From the NCBI GenBank assembly GCA_040755755.1, contig JBFLZW010000033.1:165010-229009 (forward strand): DNA of 64,000 bases, written 5' to 3'. This DNA is from a bacterium (GTDB lineage Bacteria; SZUA-182; DTGQ01). This document shows, in pieces, positions 27,045 through 36,041 of the stretch; within the stretch, counting starts at the first letter, position 1, and every line of letters begins with the position of its first letter. Below the pieces are notes generated by a model. The model saw only the letters and a list, made by a program, of their open reading frames with translations, searched no databases and had not been told where the DNA came from. The translations under genes were made by a program, and so were the position numbers.

Positions 27045-27080
27045 CCGGGCAAGAGAGAGTAAATCCTCCCCCTTGCCCGG
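27045..27080 (+). terminator. Putative intrinsic terminator after pstS
   Basis: Arms CCGGGCAAG (27045-27053) and CTTGCCCGG (27072-27080) pair perfectly over 9 bp with an 18-base loop, followed by AATTTATTAT. The T-run is imperfect, so termination may be partial. It would separate pstS from phoB. Confidence 0.45.
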
Positions 27081-27200
27081 AATTTATTATGATTTCAGCG
27101 ACTCACCCTTCATCAGCGTCATAGCCAGGGATGTCTTTTGGATGGTATCGCCAGGAGGAGAACAATTCTGTTTGACCATCAGGAAAGGAGGTTGCGCATC

Positions 27201-27887
27201 ATGGCCAAAGGCAGGATTCTGGTCATTGATGATGAAGAGGACATATTGGAGGTGGTAAGATACAACCTGGTCAGGGAAGGGTACTTCGTGGAATTGGCTA
27301 CCTGCGGTGAAGAAGCACTGACCAAAGCCAGATCAGAACTTCCCGACCTTGTCGTCCTTGATCTTATGCTGCCGGGAGTAGATGGCCTTGAGGTTTGCCG
27401 AACTTTAAAAAATAATGTCACGACCTCTCATATCCCTGTCATCATGCTATCAGCAAAAGGGGACGATGTTGACATCGTGTCTGGCTTTGAGCTTGGCGCT
27501 GACGATTATATGACCAAGCCTTTCAGTCCCAAAGTGCTGATAGCCAGAATCAGAGCAGCCTTGCGAAAGCGCAGGAAGGGTGATCAGGCAGATGCTTTGA
27601 CCATGGTCATCCATAACCTGGTTATTCATCCCGCCCGCCATCAGGTGCTGGTGAACGGAAAAGCCGTAGAGCTCACAGCCACCGAGTTCAATATCTTGTG
27701 CCTCCTGACTCGCAAACCTGGGTGGGTTTTCACCCGTAACCAGATTATCAACGCTATCAAGGGAGATGATTATGCAGTCACGGACCGATCCGTTGATGTG
27801 CAGATCGCCGGATTGCGAAAGAAACTGGGCGTCGCAGGCGAGTATATTGAAACCGTACGAGGGGTTGGCTACAGGCTTAAAGAATAG
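27201..27887 (+). CDS. phoB: PhoB-like OmpR-family response regulator
   Basis: A 228-residue two-domain regulator. The receiver domain has ILVIDDEEDI, phospho-Asp in VVLDLMLPGVDG and the conserved Lys in MTKPFSP. The winged-helix domain has LTATEFNILCLLTRKPGWVFTRNQI, VTDRSVDVQIAGLRKKLG and IETVRGVGYRLK. It is predicted to bind direct repeats upstream of phosphate-responsive genes. I chose the ATG at 27201 because AAAGGAGGT precedes it and family members start there; the frame is open from 27138. The name rests on the pstS neighbour and family resemblance; no phoR kinase is adjacent. Confidence 0.85.
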   Translation: MAKGRILVIDDEEDILEVVRYNLVREGYFVELATCGEEALTKARSELPDLVVLDLMLPGVDGLEVCRTLKNNVTTSHIPVIMLSAKGDDVDIVSGFELGADDYMTKPFSPKVLIARIRAALRKRRKGDQADALTMVIHNLVIHPARHQVLVNGKAVELTATEFNILCLLTRKPGWVFTRNQIINAIKGDDYAVTDRSVDVQIAGLRKKLGVAGEYIETVRGVGYRLKE

Positions 27888-27943
27888 GTTTCATGCAGGC
27901 TTATGATAAAGACTACCTGTGCCCCTTCAGGGACGGATCATAA

Positions 27944-28055
27944 GTAACTATTCAGGTTCAAAGGGGCGAAGGCAGAGGCACAAAGCTGCCTCTTATCTTC
28001 TTTACCCCCGGTTCTGTGCTTTTGTCTCTTTATGCCTTTGTGCCTGAGTAGTTAC
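27944..28055. repeat. Palindromic repeat with GTAACTA[TC]TCAGG termini
   Basis: GTAACTATTCAGG (27944-27956) and CCTGAGTAGTTAC (28043-28055) form inverted ends of a 112-bp element whose interior reads GGCAGAGGCACAAAG against CTTTATGCCTTTGTG. It has no coding capacity. A related element lies at 28462, and single ends at 53996 and 63505. Confidence 0.7.
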
Positions 28056-28151
28056 GATCATGATTCATAAGGATAGTTGAGCTCAGTAAGTAACCTGGCT
28101 CAATGGGAAAACATGTCATTTTGAGAAAGAGAGTATAAGGAGGAAATTATT

Positions 28152-28430
28152 ATGGCCTTACTTGATGGATTGTCCGGACGGTGGGGACAAACAATTTTTA
28201 TCGGGGTGGCAGTCGGTCTGGCTACCCCTGTCATTATGCCTATTTTGTGGTCTGTAGCCCGCCCTTTGGCTAAATCGGTAATCAAAGAAGGGCTCATTAT
28301 CAGTGACAAGGTAAAGGAAATCACTGCTGAGGCTCGTGAGCAATTGGGCGATCTCGTTGCAGAGGTAAAGGCCGAGAGAGCGGATACGACTCCTGCTGGT
28401 GCGCAACTGAGCTCAGCTCAAGAAGGTTAA
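28152..28430 (+). CDS. Small membrane protein, DUF5132-like
   Basis: A 92-residue protein with one strongly hydrophobic segment (FIGVAVGLATPVIMPILWSV) near the N-terminus and an amphipathic, charged helix after it (DKVKEITAEAREQLGDLVAEV). It resembles DUF5132 proteins, which often sit next to HMA-domain and P-type ATPase genes, as here. An AAGGAGG ribosome site precedes the ATG. It might stabilise or regulate the transporter; no function is established. Confidence 0.68.
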   Translation: MALLDGLSGRWGQTIFIGVAVGLATPVIMPILWSVARPLAKSVIKEGLIISDKVKEITAEAREQLGDLVAEVKAERADTTPAGAQLSSAQEG

Positions 28431-28461
28431 TCCAAACTTTAACTTGTATAAGGGGATTTGC

Positions 28462-28569
28462 GTAACTACTCAGGTACAAAGGGACAAAGGAACAAAGGGG
28501 GCAAAGGCACAGAGGCACAAAGTTACCTTCGCCTAGTTGTGCCTTTGCCCCCTGAACCTTGAATAGTTA
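28462..28569. repeat. Palindromic repeat, second copy of the GTAACTACTCAGG family
   Basis: The left end GTAACTACTCAGG (28462-28474) and right end CCTTGAATAGTTA (28557-28569) are imperfect inverted repeats. The interior GGGGGCAAAGGCACAGAGG pairs with GTGCCTTTGCCCCC. It lies between the DUF5132-like and HMA-like genes and would form a long hairpin if transcribed. Confidence 0.68.
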
Positions 28570-28630
28570 GGGTATTTTTCATGACATGATACGATTATCT
28601 CGTGGGAAACCAAATAAGGAGCCTAAAGAA

Positions 28631-29158
28631 ATGAATCCGGGTAACGTGAGGATTATTCATGCCATCCCCGGCAGGGTACGGATAAGAATCCTGAAAATAA
28701 AGAATAATCCAGCCTTGGCCGCTGAAATCAGAGAAAAGTTTTCAGTCATAGATGGAATGAAACAGGTGGAGGCAAACCCAGTAACCGGCAGTATACTGAT
28801 TCATTATGATCCGGGGATAATTCACTCTCTTCACTCTTTAGGCTCCCTTTGGGAGGTCTTTTCCGAATTTTTCCCTGAACTGACATTACCGGAGTGCCAG
28901 ACCCTTTTTATTTCCCGGAGCGAAGCCTTTGGCCAGGCAGTATCTTCGCAGGACAGAATTGCCGGGATCTTCGGGAAATTCGATACCACGGTGAAAGAAG
29001 CCAGCGGCTTGAGCCTGAAAACCATCTTCCCTCTGGCTCTCTTCATACTTGGCGTCCGCCAGCTCCTGGTATCTCAGGACACTCCTCTCCCAAACTGGTA
29101 TGATTTTCTCTGGTTTTCCTTCAGCGCTTTCTTCCTGTTAAATAAGCCAACTAAATAA
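28631..29158 (+). CDS. HMA-like domain protein without CxxC metal motif
   Basis: A 175-residue protein. Residues ~5-70 form a ferredoxin-like HMA fold (IIHAIPGRVRIRIL; VEANPVTGSILIHYDP), but the metal-binding GMxCxxC of ordinary HMA domains is replaced by IPGRVRIRI. The C-terminal ~70 residues contain two hydrophobic segments (LKTIFPLALFILGVRQLLV; FLWFSFSAFFLL), suggesting a membrane-anchored form. The start at 28631 has AAGGAG 9 bases upstream; the frame opens at 28586. It shares its motifs with the ATPase N-terminus and the protein at 31425, so it is probably an accessory or regulatory partner. Confidence 0.72.
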   Translation: MNPGNVRIIHAIPGRVRIRILKIKNNPALAAEIREKFSVIDGMKQVEANPVTGSILIHYDPGIIHSLHSLGSLWEVFSEFFPELTLPECQTLFISRSEAFGQAVSSQDRIAGIFGKFDTTVKEASGLSLKTIFPLALFILGVRQLLVSQDTPLPNWYDFLWFSFSAFFLLNKPTK

Positions 29159-29218
29159 GCCATTGTGCGAGTAAGTGTAAGATAAGATGATTTCCTGTCC
29201 AGGGAAAAAGGAGAAAAC

Positions 29219-31345
29219 ATGCCGATTCAATATCGTATTGCCCAGGCGATTCCTGGTCGTCTTCGATTACGGGTTGATCTGAGGGGGGATTTCCAAAAGG
29301 AGGGCATGGTAAAGGCTCTTGAAGATTTCCTCCGCTGTCAGAAAGGGGTTTTCAAGGTCAATTATAACCGCCATTGCAGAAGCCTCACGGTGCAGTATAA
29401 TCCTGTAGATACCAGCGGGGACGAACTCATGCGGCTTATTTCCAAGGTTTCGGTCGAGACCTTGAAACTCCGGCAACGAAATCCTGAGCACCAGAAACCG
29501 GAGGCAGAAGGGTTTTCCTGGTTACCCTTTACCTTATCGAGTGTAGCGCTCATTCTGGGCACCTTTACCGAGTCTTCTCTTATGCCTTTCTTGCTCCTTG
29601 GGGCCAGTATTCCTATATTTTCCCGCGCTTTCGTTTCAGTAACCAAAGAAAAAAAGCTGAATGTGGATGTCCTCGATGCCTCGGCAACGGCCCTCCTCTC
29701 TTTTCAGCGGCAATATACTACCGCTGCGGCTATGGTCTGGCTCGTTTCCCTTGGAGACTTTATCCGCAATGCCACTGTGCGGCAGTCTCACCGGGCGATC
29801 GAAGGCCTTTTCGATGGCCATGATCTTACCGCCTGGGTAGTGCGCGATGGGAAAAAGATTCTGATAAAGGCCGAGGGGGTTCAGATCGGGGATGAAGTCG
29901 TTGTTTATCCAGGCGAACTCATTCCTGTGGATGGAATTGTCCTGGAAGGAAAAGCGACCGTTGACCAGAAAATCCTTACCGGCGAATCGCTGCCTGTGGA
30001 AAAGGAAAAGGGAAACAAAGTCTTTGCCGGAACCGTGGTGAGAGAAGGCAAAGTCTACCTGAGAGCGGAAAAGGTCGGTGCTGAGACTACCCAGGCCAAA
30101 ATCATTCAACTCGTCAACCAGGCACCAACCCAGGAAACCCGGGTTCAAAATTATGCCGAGCATTTTGCCAACCGTCTTGTACCCTGGAGCTTTCTGGCTG
30201 CCGGAACTTCTTTCGCCATTACGGGGAATAGCAATCCCGCGGCATCCCTTCTCATTGTGGATTATGGGACAGGTATCCGGATTGCCGCCCCAACCACTGT
30301 CCTGAGTTCAATGACCAGGGCTGCCCGTCAGGGGATCCTCATCAAGGGAGGACGCTACCTGGAGAAACTGGCTGCGATCGATGCGGTCATTTTTGACAAA
30401 ACCGGCACCCTGACTCTGGGAGAACCTGAAATAGTCGATATTATCCCTTATGGGAAAAAAAATACGCCTGAGTGGGTCCTCAGCCTGGCTGCCGCTTCAG
30501 AAGACCGCATCACTCATCCCACAGCCGAAGCTATCGTTCGCGCTGCAAAACAAAGGGGGATTGACATACCGGAGCGGGAGTCGTCCGAATATACGATCGG
30601 GCTTGGTATCGAAGCTTGCGTCGGCGGGTCGGTGGTTATGGTAGGATGTCACCGCTTCATGGCTCTGAAAAAGGTTCCCATGAAAAGAGCCAGCCGGGAT
30701 ATTGCGCGGCTCGATGGCGGAGGGGCCTCTCCTTTGTATGTTGCGCTTGACGGGAAATTAATCGGGCTTTTGGTTTATACCGACCCTATTCGCCCCGAAG
30801 CGTCGAGCGTCATCCGCGCCCTGAGCTGCAAGGGGATAAAACAGGTTGTCATGCTGACAGGAGACCATCCGGCAATTGCCGAAAAAGTAGCCCGAACGCT
30901 GGGAATTTCACGCTTTATTGCCGATGTTTTTCCCGGTGAGAAGGCCGAAATCGTGAGATCTCTTCAAAAGGAAGGATATACGGTAGCGGTCGTTGGAGAC
31001 GGAATCAACGATACACCGGCCCTCGTGCAAGCCGATGTGGGGATATCGGTAAAAGGGGGAGCGGATGTTGCCAGGGAGACGGCCCATGTTTCCTTCCTTG
31101 AAGGAAACCTCTGGAAAATACCACAAGCCATCGATATTGCGAGGGAATCTCTTCAACTTATCCAGCAGAACTGGAGCATCAATTTTTATCCCAACACTGC
31201 CGCCATCATCCTCGCGGTTTTGGGTGTTCTGAACCCTATCGGGACAACGATCGTGAGCAACGGATCGGCTATTCTCGCCTCATGCAACGCTCTCAGGCCC
31301 TTGATCTCGAATCCTGAAGCCAGCTACGACTATTGCGACCGATAA
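29219..31345 (+). CDS. P1B-type metal-transporting ATPase with atypical HMA and transport motifs
   Basis: A 708-residue P-type ATPase. The N-terminal HMA-like domain (RIAQAIPGRLRLRVDL) lacks CxxC. The catalytic machinery is intact: TGES (~254), the phosphorylated Asp in IFDKTGTLTLG (~393), the P1B-typical HP in ITHPTAEAIV (~435) and GDGINDTPALV (~592). The membrane metal-site helix, normally CPC/SPC/CPH, reads VDYGTGIRIAAPTT, so metal specificity cannot be assigned by the usual rules. It has fewer N-terminal membrane helices than a typical P1B pump. Companion HMA-like genes flank it on both sides. Confidence 0.85.
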   Translation: MPIQYRIAQAIPGRLRLRVDLRGDFQKEGMVKALEDFLRCQKGVFKVNYNRHCRSLTVQYNPVDTSGDELMRLISKVSVETLKLRQRNPEHQKPEAEGFSWLPFTLSSVALILGTFTESSLMPFLLLGASIPIFSRAFVSVTKEKKLNVDVLDASATALLSFQRQYTTAAAMVWLVSLGDFIRNATVRQSHRAIEGLFDGHDLTAWVVRDGKKILIKAEGVQIGDEVVVYPGELIPVDGIVLEGKATVDQKILTGESLPVEKEKGNKVFAGTVVREGKVYLRAEKVGAETTQAKIIQLVNQAPTQETRVQNYAEHFANRLVPWSFLAAGTSFAITGNSNPAASLLIVDYGTGIRIAAPTTVLSSMTRAARQGILIKGGRYLEKLAAIDAVIFDKTGTLTLGEPEIVDIIPYGKKNTPEWVLSLAAASEDRITHPTAEAIVRAAKQRGIDIPERESSEYTIGLGIEACVGGSVVMVGCHRFMALKKVPMKRASRDIARLDGGGASPLYVALDGKLIGLLVYTDPIRPEASSVIRALSCKGIKQVVMLTGDHPAIAEKVARTLGISRFIADVFPGEKAEIVRSLQKEGYTVAVVGDGINDTPALVQADVGISVKGGADVARETAHVSFLEGNLWKIPQAIDIARESLQLIQQNWSINFYPNTAAIILAVLGVLNPIGTTIVSNGSAILASCNALRPLISNPEASYDYCDR

Positions 31346-31424
31346 GCTTCCAGTCGCCAGGAAACGCAAGATTGTCAGCGAGAAATCCCGCCAGCCAATC
31401 AACACCAGGGCAGGGGAATATCCG

Positions 31425-31814
31425 TTAAATTAACGAGCTGACCAAACCCTGAATAGCACTCTCTATCAGTGTTTGTGCCAGGCTCTTCATGACCCTTTGA
31501 CCTATCCCTTCAAATGCCTCCGCAGCAAAGGCCGATTTATAAGGCTTCACATCCGGACCTTGCTTTTGACAAAGTTCCTTCAAGTACCCTAACTCTTTGA
31601 AGGTTTTTATTATTTTGCCCTGTTCCCATTGATGTGGATCATAAAGGATCAGGACACTGCCGGTAGTTGGATTTGCCTTAAGATGTTTAATCCCTTCAAA
31701 TCCTGAAAGCTTATGTTCTATTTCCCGGGCTCGCAAAAGATCACCCTTTACTTCCGCAACCTTGATTCTCAATCTGCCCCGAAGAGAATGAACATAAGCT
31801 GGCTGAATACTCAT
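31425..31814 (-). CDS. HMA-like domain protein, opposite strand
   Basis: A 129-residue protein with the same HMA-like signature as the gene at 28631 (VHSLRGRLRIKVAE; LKANPTTGSVLILYDP) and again no CxxC. The C-terminal 50 residues are amphipathic without a clear membrane helix. The ATG at 31814 follows GAGGAG; the frame is open from 31850. It converges on the ATPase gene (80 bp between stops) and is transcribed away from the CRISPR array. Confidence 0.7.
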   Translation of the reverse strand: MSIQPAYVHSLRGRLRIKVAEVKGDLLRAREIEHKLSGFEGIKHLKANPTTGSVLILYDPHQWEQGKIIKTFKELGYLKELCQKQGPDVKPYKSAFAAEAFEGIGQRVMKSLAQTLIESAIQGLVSSLI

Positions 31815-32084
31815 GGGTGAAATCTCCTCTTTGGTTGTTATGGGCCTCACTTTTCTTATCGAAACAATAATAACTATAATATGTCAAACCAGGGTTAAAA
31901 ATTGATAAAAAGATTGTTAAATTTATGTTAGTTTTCACAAAGGAACATCGATATAGAGTAATCCTGCATGAATGCTGATATTACAGCTATAGATTAGAGC
32001 GGTTTCATGTGCAGGTATTGCGTTGAGAAGATATCAATACGGCTCGAGGAACGTAAGCTCCCATAGCTGTCACAAAGAGAATGA

Positions 32085-35000
32085 GTCGCAATCCCCTCAA
32101 CCGGGTCATATCGGTTCACACAGGAATATAACGATCTCCTCGGCGATGATGCGGAGATCGAGGAGTCGCAATCCCCTCAACCGGGTCATATCGGTTCACA
32201 CGTTAGCCTCGTGGGAAACCAAAAAGAGTAAGGCCAGCAATTGGTCGCAATCCCCTCAACCGGGTCATATCGGTTCACACATTGCCGATCATTGATACCA
32301 AGATTTTCCCCTGGCCAGAGTCGCAATCCCCTCAACCGGGTCATATCGGTTCACACGGAAAAACAACAATGCTTGGGAATACTTTTCCTTCACCTATGTC
32401 GCAATCCCCTCAACCGGGTCATATCGGTTCACACCGAAAACTACTGCTTCCCCAGAAGATGCTTCTACACTTGCTAAGTCGCAATCCCCTCAACCGGGTC
32501 ATATCGGTTCACACCCGGATACCTACTCCGACGGGCTCGGCGCATCTGCCAAAAAGTCGCAATCCCCTCAACCGGGTCATATCGGTTCACACAGACCACT
32601 ATATTATGGGTGGGAATGTCCTGCTAGCGGGAAGTCGCAATCCCCTCAACCGGGTCATATCGGTTCACACCTATGTTACCACCTGATGAGATGTTGTTGG
32701 AGGAGTTGGCTGTCGCAATCCCCTCAACCGGGTCATATCGGTTCACACAACCAGACTTGAGCGAAGTCTCGGATGGATATCAGACCATCCGTCGCAATCC
32801 CCTCAACCGGGTCATATCGGTTCACACAGATCGGTCAGAAAATTTCCTGTCCGTGCAACACGAATTTGAGTCGCAATCCCCTCAACCGGGTCATATCGGT
32901 TCACACTCAATATGCTAACGCATGATGAAAAGATATGTTTCCGCAGACGGTCGCAATCCCCTCAACCGGGTCATATCGGTTCACACCTTCTCTCCGGTAA
33001 TGGAGAGGATTAGCAGACAAAGAGCCGTCGCAATCCCCTCAACCGGGTCATATCGGTTCACACCCCGGTAGTGCCATCACAATCGACAGCAAACTCAAGG
33101 ACTCGTCGCAATCCCCTCAACCGGGTCATATCGGTTCACACATTTTACAAGGTCTGTTTCTTGATCTATAGATTTTTCTTGTCGCAATCCCCTCAACCGG
33201 GTCATATCGGTTCACACGAATTTCGTAGCCACATGCAAACATTGCGGCAGCAAAATAAAGTCGCAATCCCCTCAACCGGGTCATATCGGTTCACACCGTA
33301 GCGGGCCCGAATTCCTGGCTCGCTACGAAATTATAAGTCGCAATCCCCTCAACCGGGTCATATCGGTTCACACTCAGCAAATTTGGGGAGTCTTAGCCTG
33401 CGTAGCTGATCCTCATAAGTCGCAATCCCCTCAACCGGGTCATATCGGTTCACACGGGAGAAACCCTCTCTGAATATAAAACGAGGTTGCAAACACAGTC
33501 GCAATCCCCTCAACCGGGTCATATCGGTTCACACTTCCTGAACCTGCTCTTCCTGCCAGTAAGACCATAGGATAGTCGCAATCCCCTCAACCGGGTCATA
33601 TCGGTTCACACTATCAGCAAGGATGATTATTACGATCTCCTCGGCGACGAGTCGCAATCCCCTCAACCGGGTCATATCGGTTCACACTATCTGAAAAGTC
33701 AAATGCTTGTGCTTATGTCAAAAGATGAGTCGCAATCCCCTCAACCGGGTCATATCGGTTCACACGTATATATTCGTTGTACTATCTACACAAAAAACAC
33801 TGGTCGGTCGCAATCCCCTCAACCGGGTCATATCGGTTCACACACGATTGTTGCGTTCTTTACCTGGATATCTTCATAATGGTCGCAATCCCCTCAACCG
33901 GGTCATATCGGTTCACACCCAAGCTGATCTGTTGCTCCCCGTAATCGGCATTGACTCCTGGGTCGCAATCCCCTCAACCGGGTCATATCGGTTCACACCA
34001 AGGTTGTAGCCTTTGCTAATAGCAAAGTCACAGCCAAGGGGTCGCAATCCCCTCAACCGGGTCATATCGGTTCACACCGGCCTTGGAGGTAGTTATGCTT
34101 TTCGGCGAAGAACATCAGATTCTGTCGCAATCCCCTCAACCGGGTCATATCGGTTCACACATCGGAATACCGGTTATTAAATTTCACGCGCAACATGGGT
34201 CGCAATCCCCTCAACCGGGTCATATCGGTTCACACTCAGGCGGTGTGTTTGCTGTAACTGCCTATGACACTGTGTCGCAATCCCCTCAACCGGGTCATAT
34301 CGGTTCACACTTAATTCGGCGTCAATTATTGCCGAATGGGGATCTCCGAGTCGCAATCCCCTCAACCGGGTCATATCGGTTCACACCCAACGATAGTGGA
34401 GAGGGATTGTGGATCCGCACCACAGATGGGTCGCAATCCCCTCAACCGGGTCATATCGGTTCACACTTTGGGATTTAATTCCGTGCCAACAAAGCTATGC
34501 CCTGATAAAAAGGCATGGTCGCAATCCCCTCAACCGGGTCATATCGGTTCACACACAAACCTGGTGCTCTCTCCCCTGGCCAAAAAAATATTGTCGCAAT
34601 CCCCTCAACCGGGTCATATCGGTTCACACTCATTTCATCCTGATAGATAACATACGACTGTTCATCAGTCGCAATCCCCTCAACCGGGTCATATCGGTTC
34701 ACACCTACCGCTGAAATGACGCAAAAAGACGGACGATCAGCCATGAGTCGCAATCCCCTCAACCGGGTCATATCGGTTCACACTGATGTAGAGTTAGACA
34801 ATCAACATTTGCTCGGCATAGAGTCGCAATCCCCTCAACCGGGTCATATCGGTTCACACTACGAAGACCTGGCTATCCTGCGGGATGGTCAGGCGTGGTG
34901 GTCGCAATCCCCTCAACCGGGTCATATCGGTTCACACTGAATGTAAGAACCGTACAATTTTACCCTGGCAGAAACGGGGAGTCGCAATCCCCTCAACCGG

Positions 35001-35333
35001 GTCATATCGGTTCACACGTGTTAATCTCCGCCTGGCCATTTCTCCACGCGGAAACCAATGTCGCAATCCCCTCAACCGGGTCATATCGGTTCACACCTCA
35101 TAATTGCTCCCTCATCATTGGTCGAGGCCATTGAACAAGAGTCGCAATCCCCTCAACCGGGTCATATCGGTTCACACTGTGAGTATGCGTTCCCTGCGGT
35201 GGGGGTGAGTACATATGGTCGCAATCCCCTCAACCGGGTCATATCGGTTCACACGGTGAATGATCCACCCCAAGGGTGTTAGGCTGCGAACCGAGCGTCG
35301 CAATCCCCTCAACCGGGTCATATCGGTTCACAC
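32085..35333 (-). CRISPR. CRISPR array, 42 repeats of 37 bp, 41 spacers
   Basis: On the plus strand every repeat begins GTCGCAATCCCCTCAACC and ends ATATCGGTTCACAC; all copies I inspected are identical, including both terminal ones. Start-to-start distances run from 75 to 88 bp, giving spacers of 38-51 bp, which is long and usual for type III loci. On the minus strand the repeat ends GGGGATTGCGAC, which resembles the ATTGAAAC-like 5' handle of mature crRNAs. The array is therefore probably transcribed leftward, with the leader on the right (35334 onward) and the newest spacers near 35297. The cas genes lie upstream in the same direction. Confidence 0.97.
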
Positions 35334-35714
35334 TCTACCCCTGGATCTCCTTGCTGGGCGTGGCTTAAAATGCCTGTTCGCGATAATCGAATTTTTTATC
35401 CCTAAAAATTTCATGTTTTCCCTCAAATTTTGGTGTGAAAGATTTTACAATAATCTGATCTGTCCCTTTAATCACAAGGTAATAACTTCATTTTCATGTT
35501 TGGCGATAATCTCCCCCCTTTTTCAGCATCTCAGAGATTATCGCCAAAAGCAGAAGCTTTTCTATCAACCAAAGAAAAGCAGCAATAACAGGTAATTATC
35601 TACAGTTCCTCCTCAAAACCATTCCCTGTCTTTCCTTTCTTTTTTCCAACTCCCCCTTTTGCCCAAAACGGGTTATTCAAGCAGAATCCATTAATTGGGA
35701 ATTGCTACAAGCCT
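35334..35714 (-). promoter_or_regulatory. CRISPR leader region
   Basis: An AT-rich, gene-free stretch between cas2 and the array, in the position expected for a leader that drives leftward transcription and marks the insertion end. It contains a perfect 15-bp inverted repeat (35499-35513 and 35534-35548, arm TTTGGCGATAATCTC) with a 20-base loop. It also has a 25-bp segment (35646-35670, CCAACTCCCCC then TTTTGCCCAAAACG) that recurs near the orphan repeat at 37257-37282. Confidence 0.7.
35499..35548. repeat. Perfect 15-bp inverted repeat inside the leader
   Basis: TTTGGCGATAATCTC and its exact complement GAGATTATCGCCAAA are separated by 20 bases. A half-similar CGCGATAATCGAA occurs at ~35380. 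It could be a terminator-like hairpin after cas2, a protein-binding palindrome for spacer integration, or a regulator site. Confidence 0.7.
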
Positions 35715-36002
35715 TCAGATCACAAAGTAATCCGGCTGATCCTCCTGTATAGTCGTGGATTCGCCGATCAGGGTAATTTTCTTGGTGCATTCCTGGCAAA
35801 CAGAATAAATTCTGATGCTATCTTCTTTCAAATTAATAGCCTTTGTCAAGCGATTTTTTAGGTCTATTATTTGTTTTTCATTAATTTTACATTCAAAGAC
35901 ACTATACTGCACTCGTGCACCATAATCCTTGAGGACCCTGGCTACCCTGGCTCTTTTCTGGTCATCAACGATATCATAGGAAACAACTATAAACTGGCTC
36001 AT
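35715..36002 (-). CDS. cas2: Cas2 adaptation endonuclease-like subunit
   Basis: A 95-residue protein with the Cas2 ferredoxin-like fold. The N-terminal strand FIVVSYDIVDD carries the conserved Asp, followed by RVARVLKDYGARVQYSVFEC and the C-terminal SIRIYSVCQECTKKI. Cas2 dimers bridge two Cas1 dimers in the spacer-integration complex. Length is normal for the family. It starts 39 bp after cas1 and is the last cas gene before the leader. Confidence 0.95.
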   Translation of the reverse strand: MSQFIVVSYDIVDDQKRARVARVLKDYGARVQYSVFECKINEKQIIDLKNRLTKAINLKEDSIRIYSVCQECTKKITLIGESTTIQEDQPDYFVI

Positions 36003-36041
36003 CTTTGGTTCATTCCTGTTTTCCCATGCTCCTTCCCCAAG

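Noticed and set aside
32208-32223. 16-base identity (CTCGTGGGAAACCAAA) between the second spacer and 28599-28614 in the HMA-like gene's 5' region
   Set aside because: The match covers well under half of the spacer and breaks down on both sides; it is not a convincing self-targeting protospacer.
32023-35282. Open reading frames rich in QSPQPGHIGSH and RNPLNRVISVHT across 32-35 kb
   Set aside because: They are translations of the 37-bp CRISPR repeat in its three frames, not genes.
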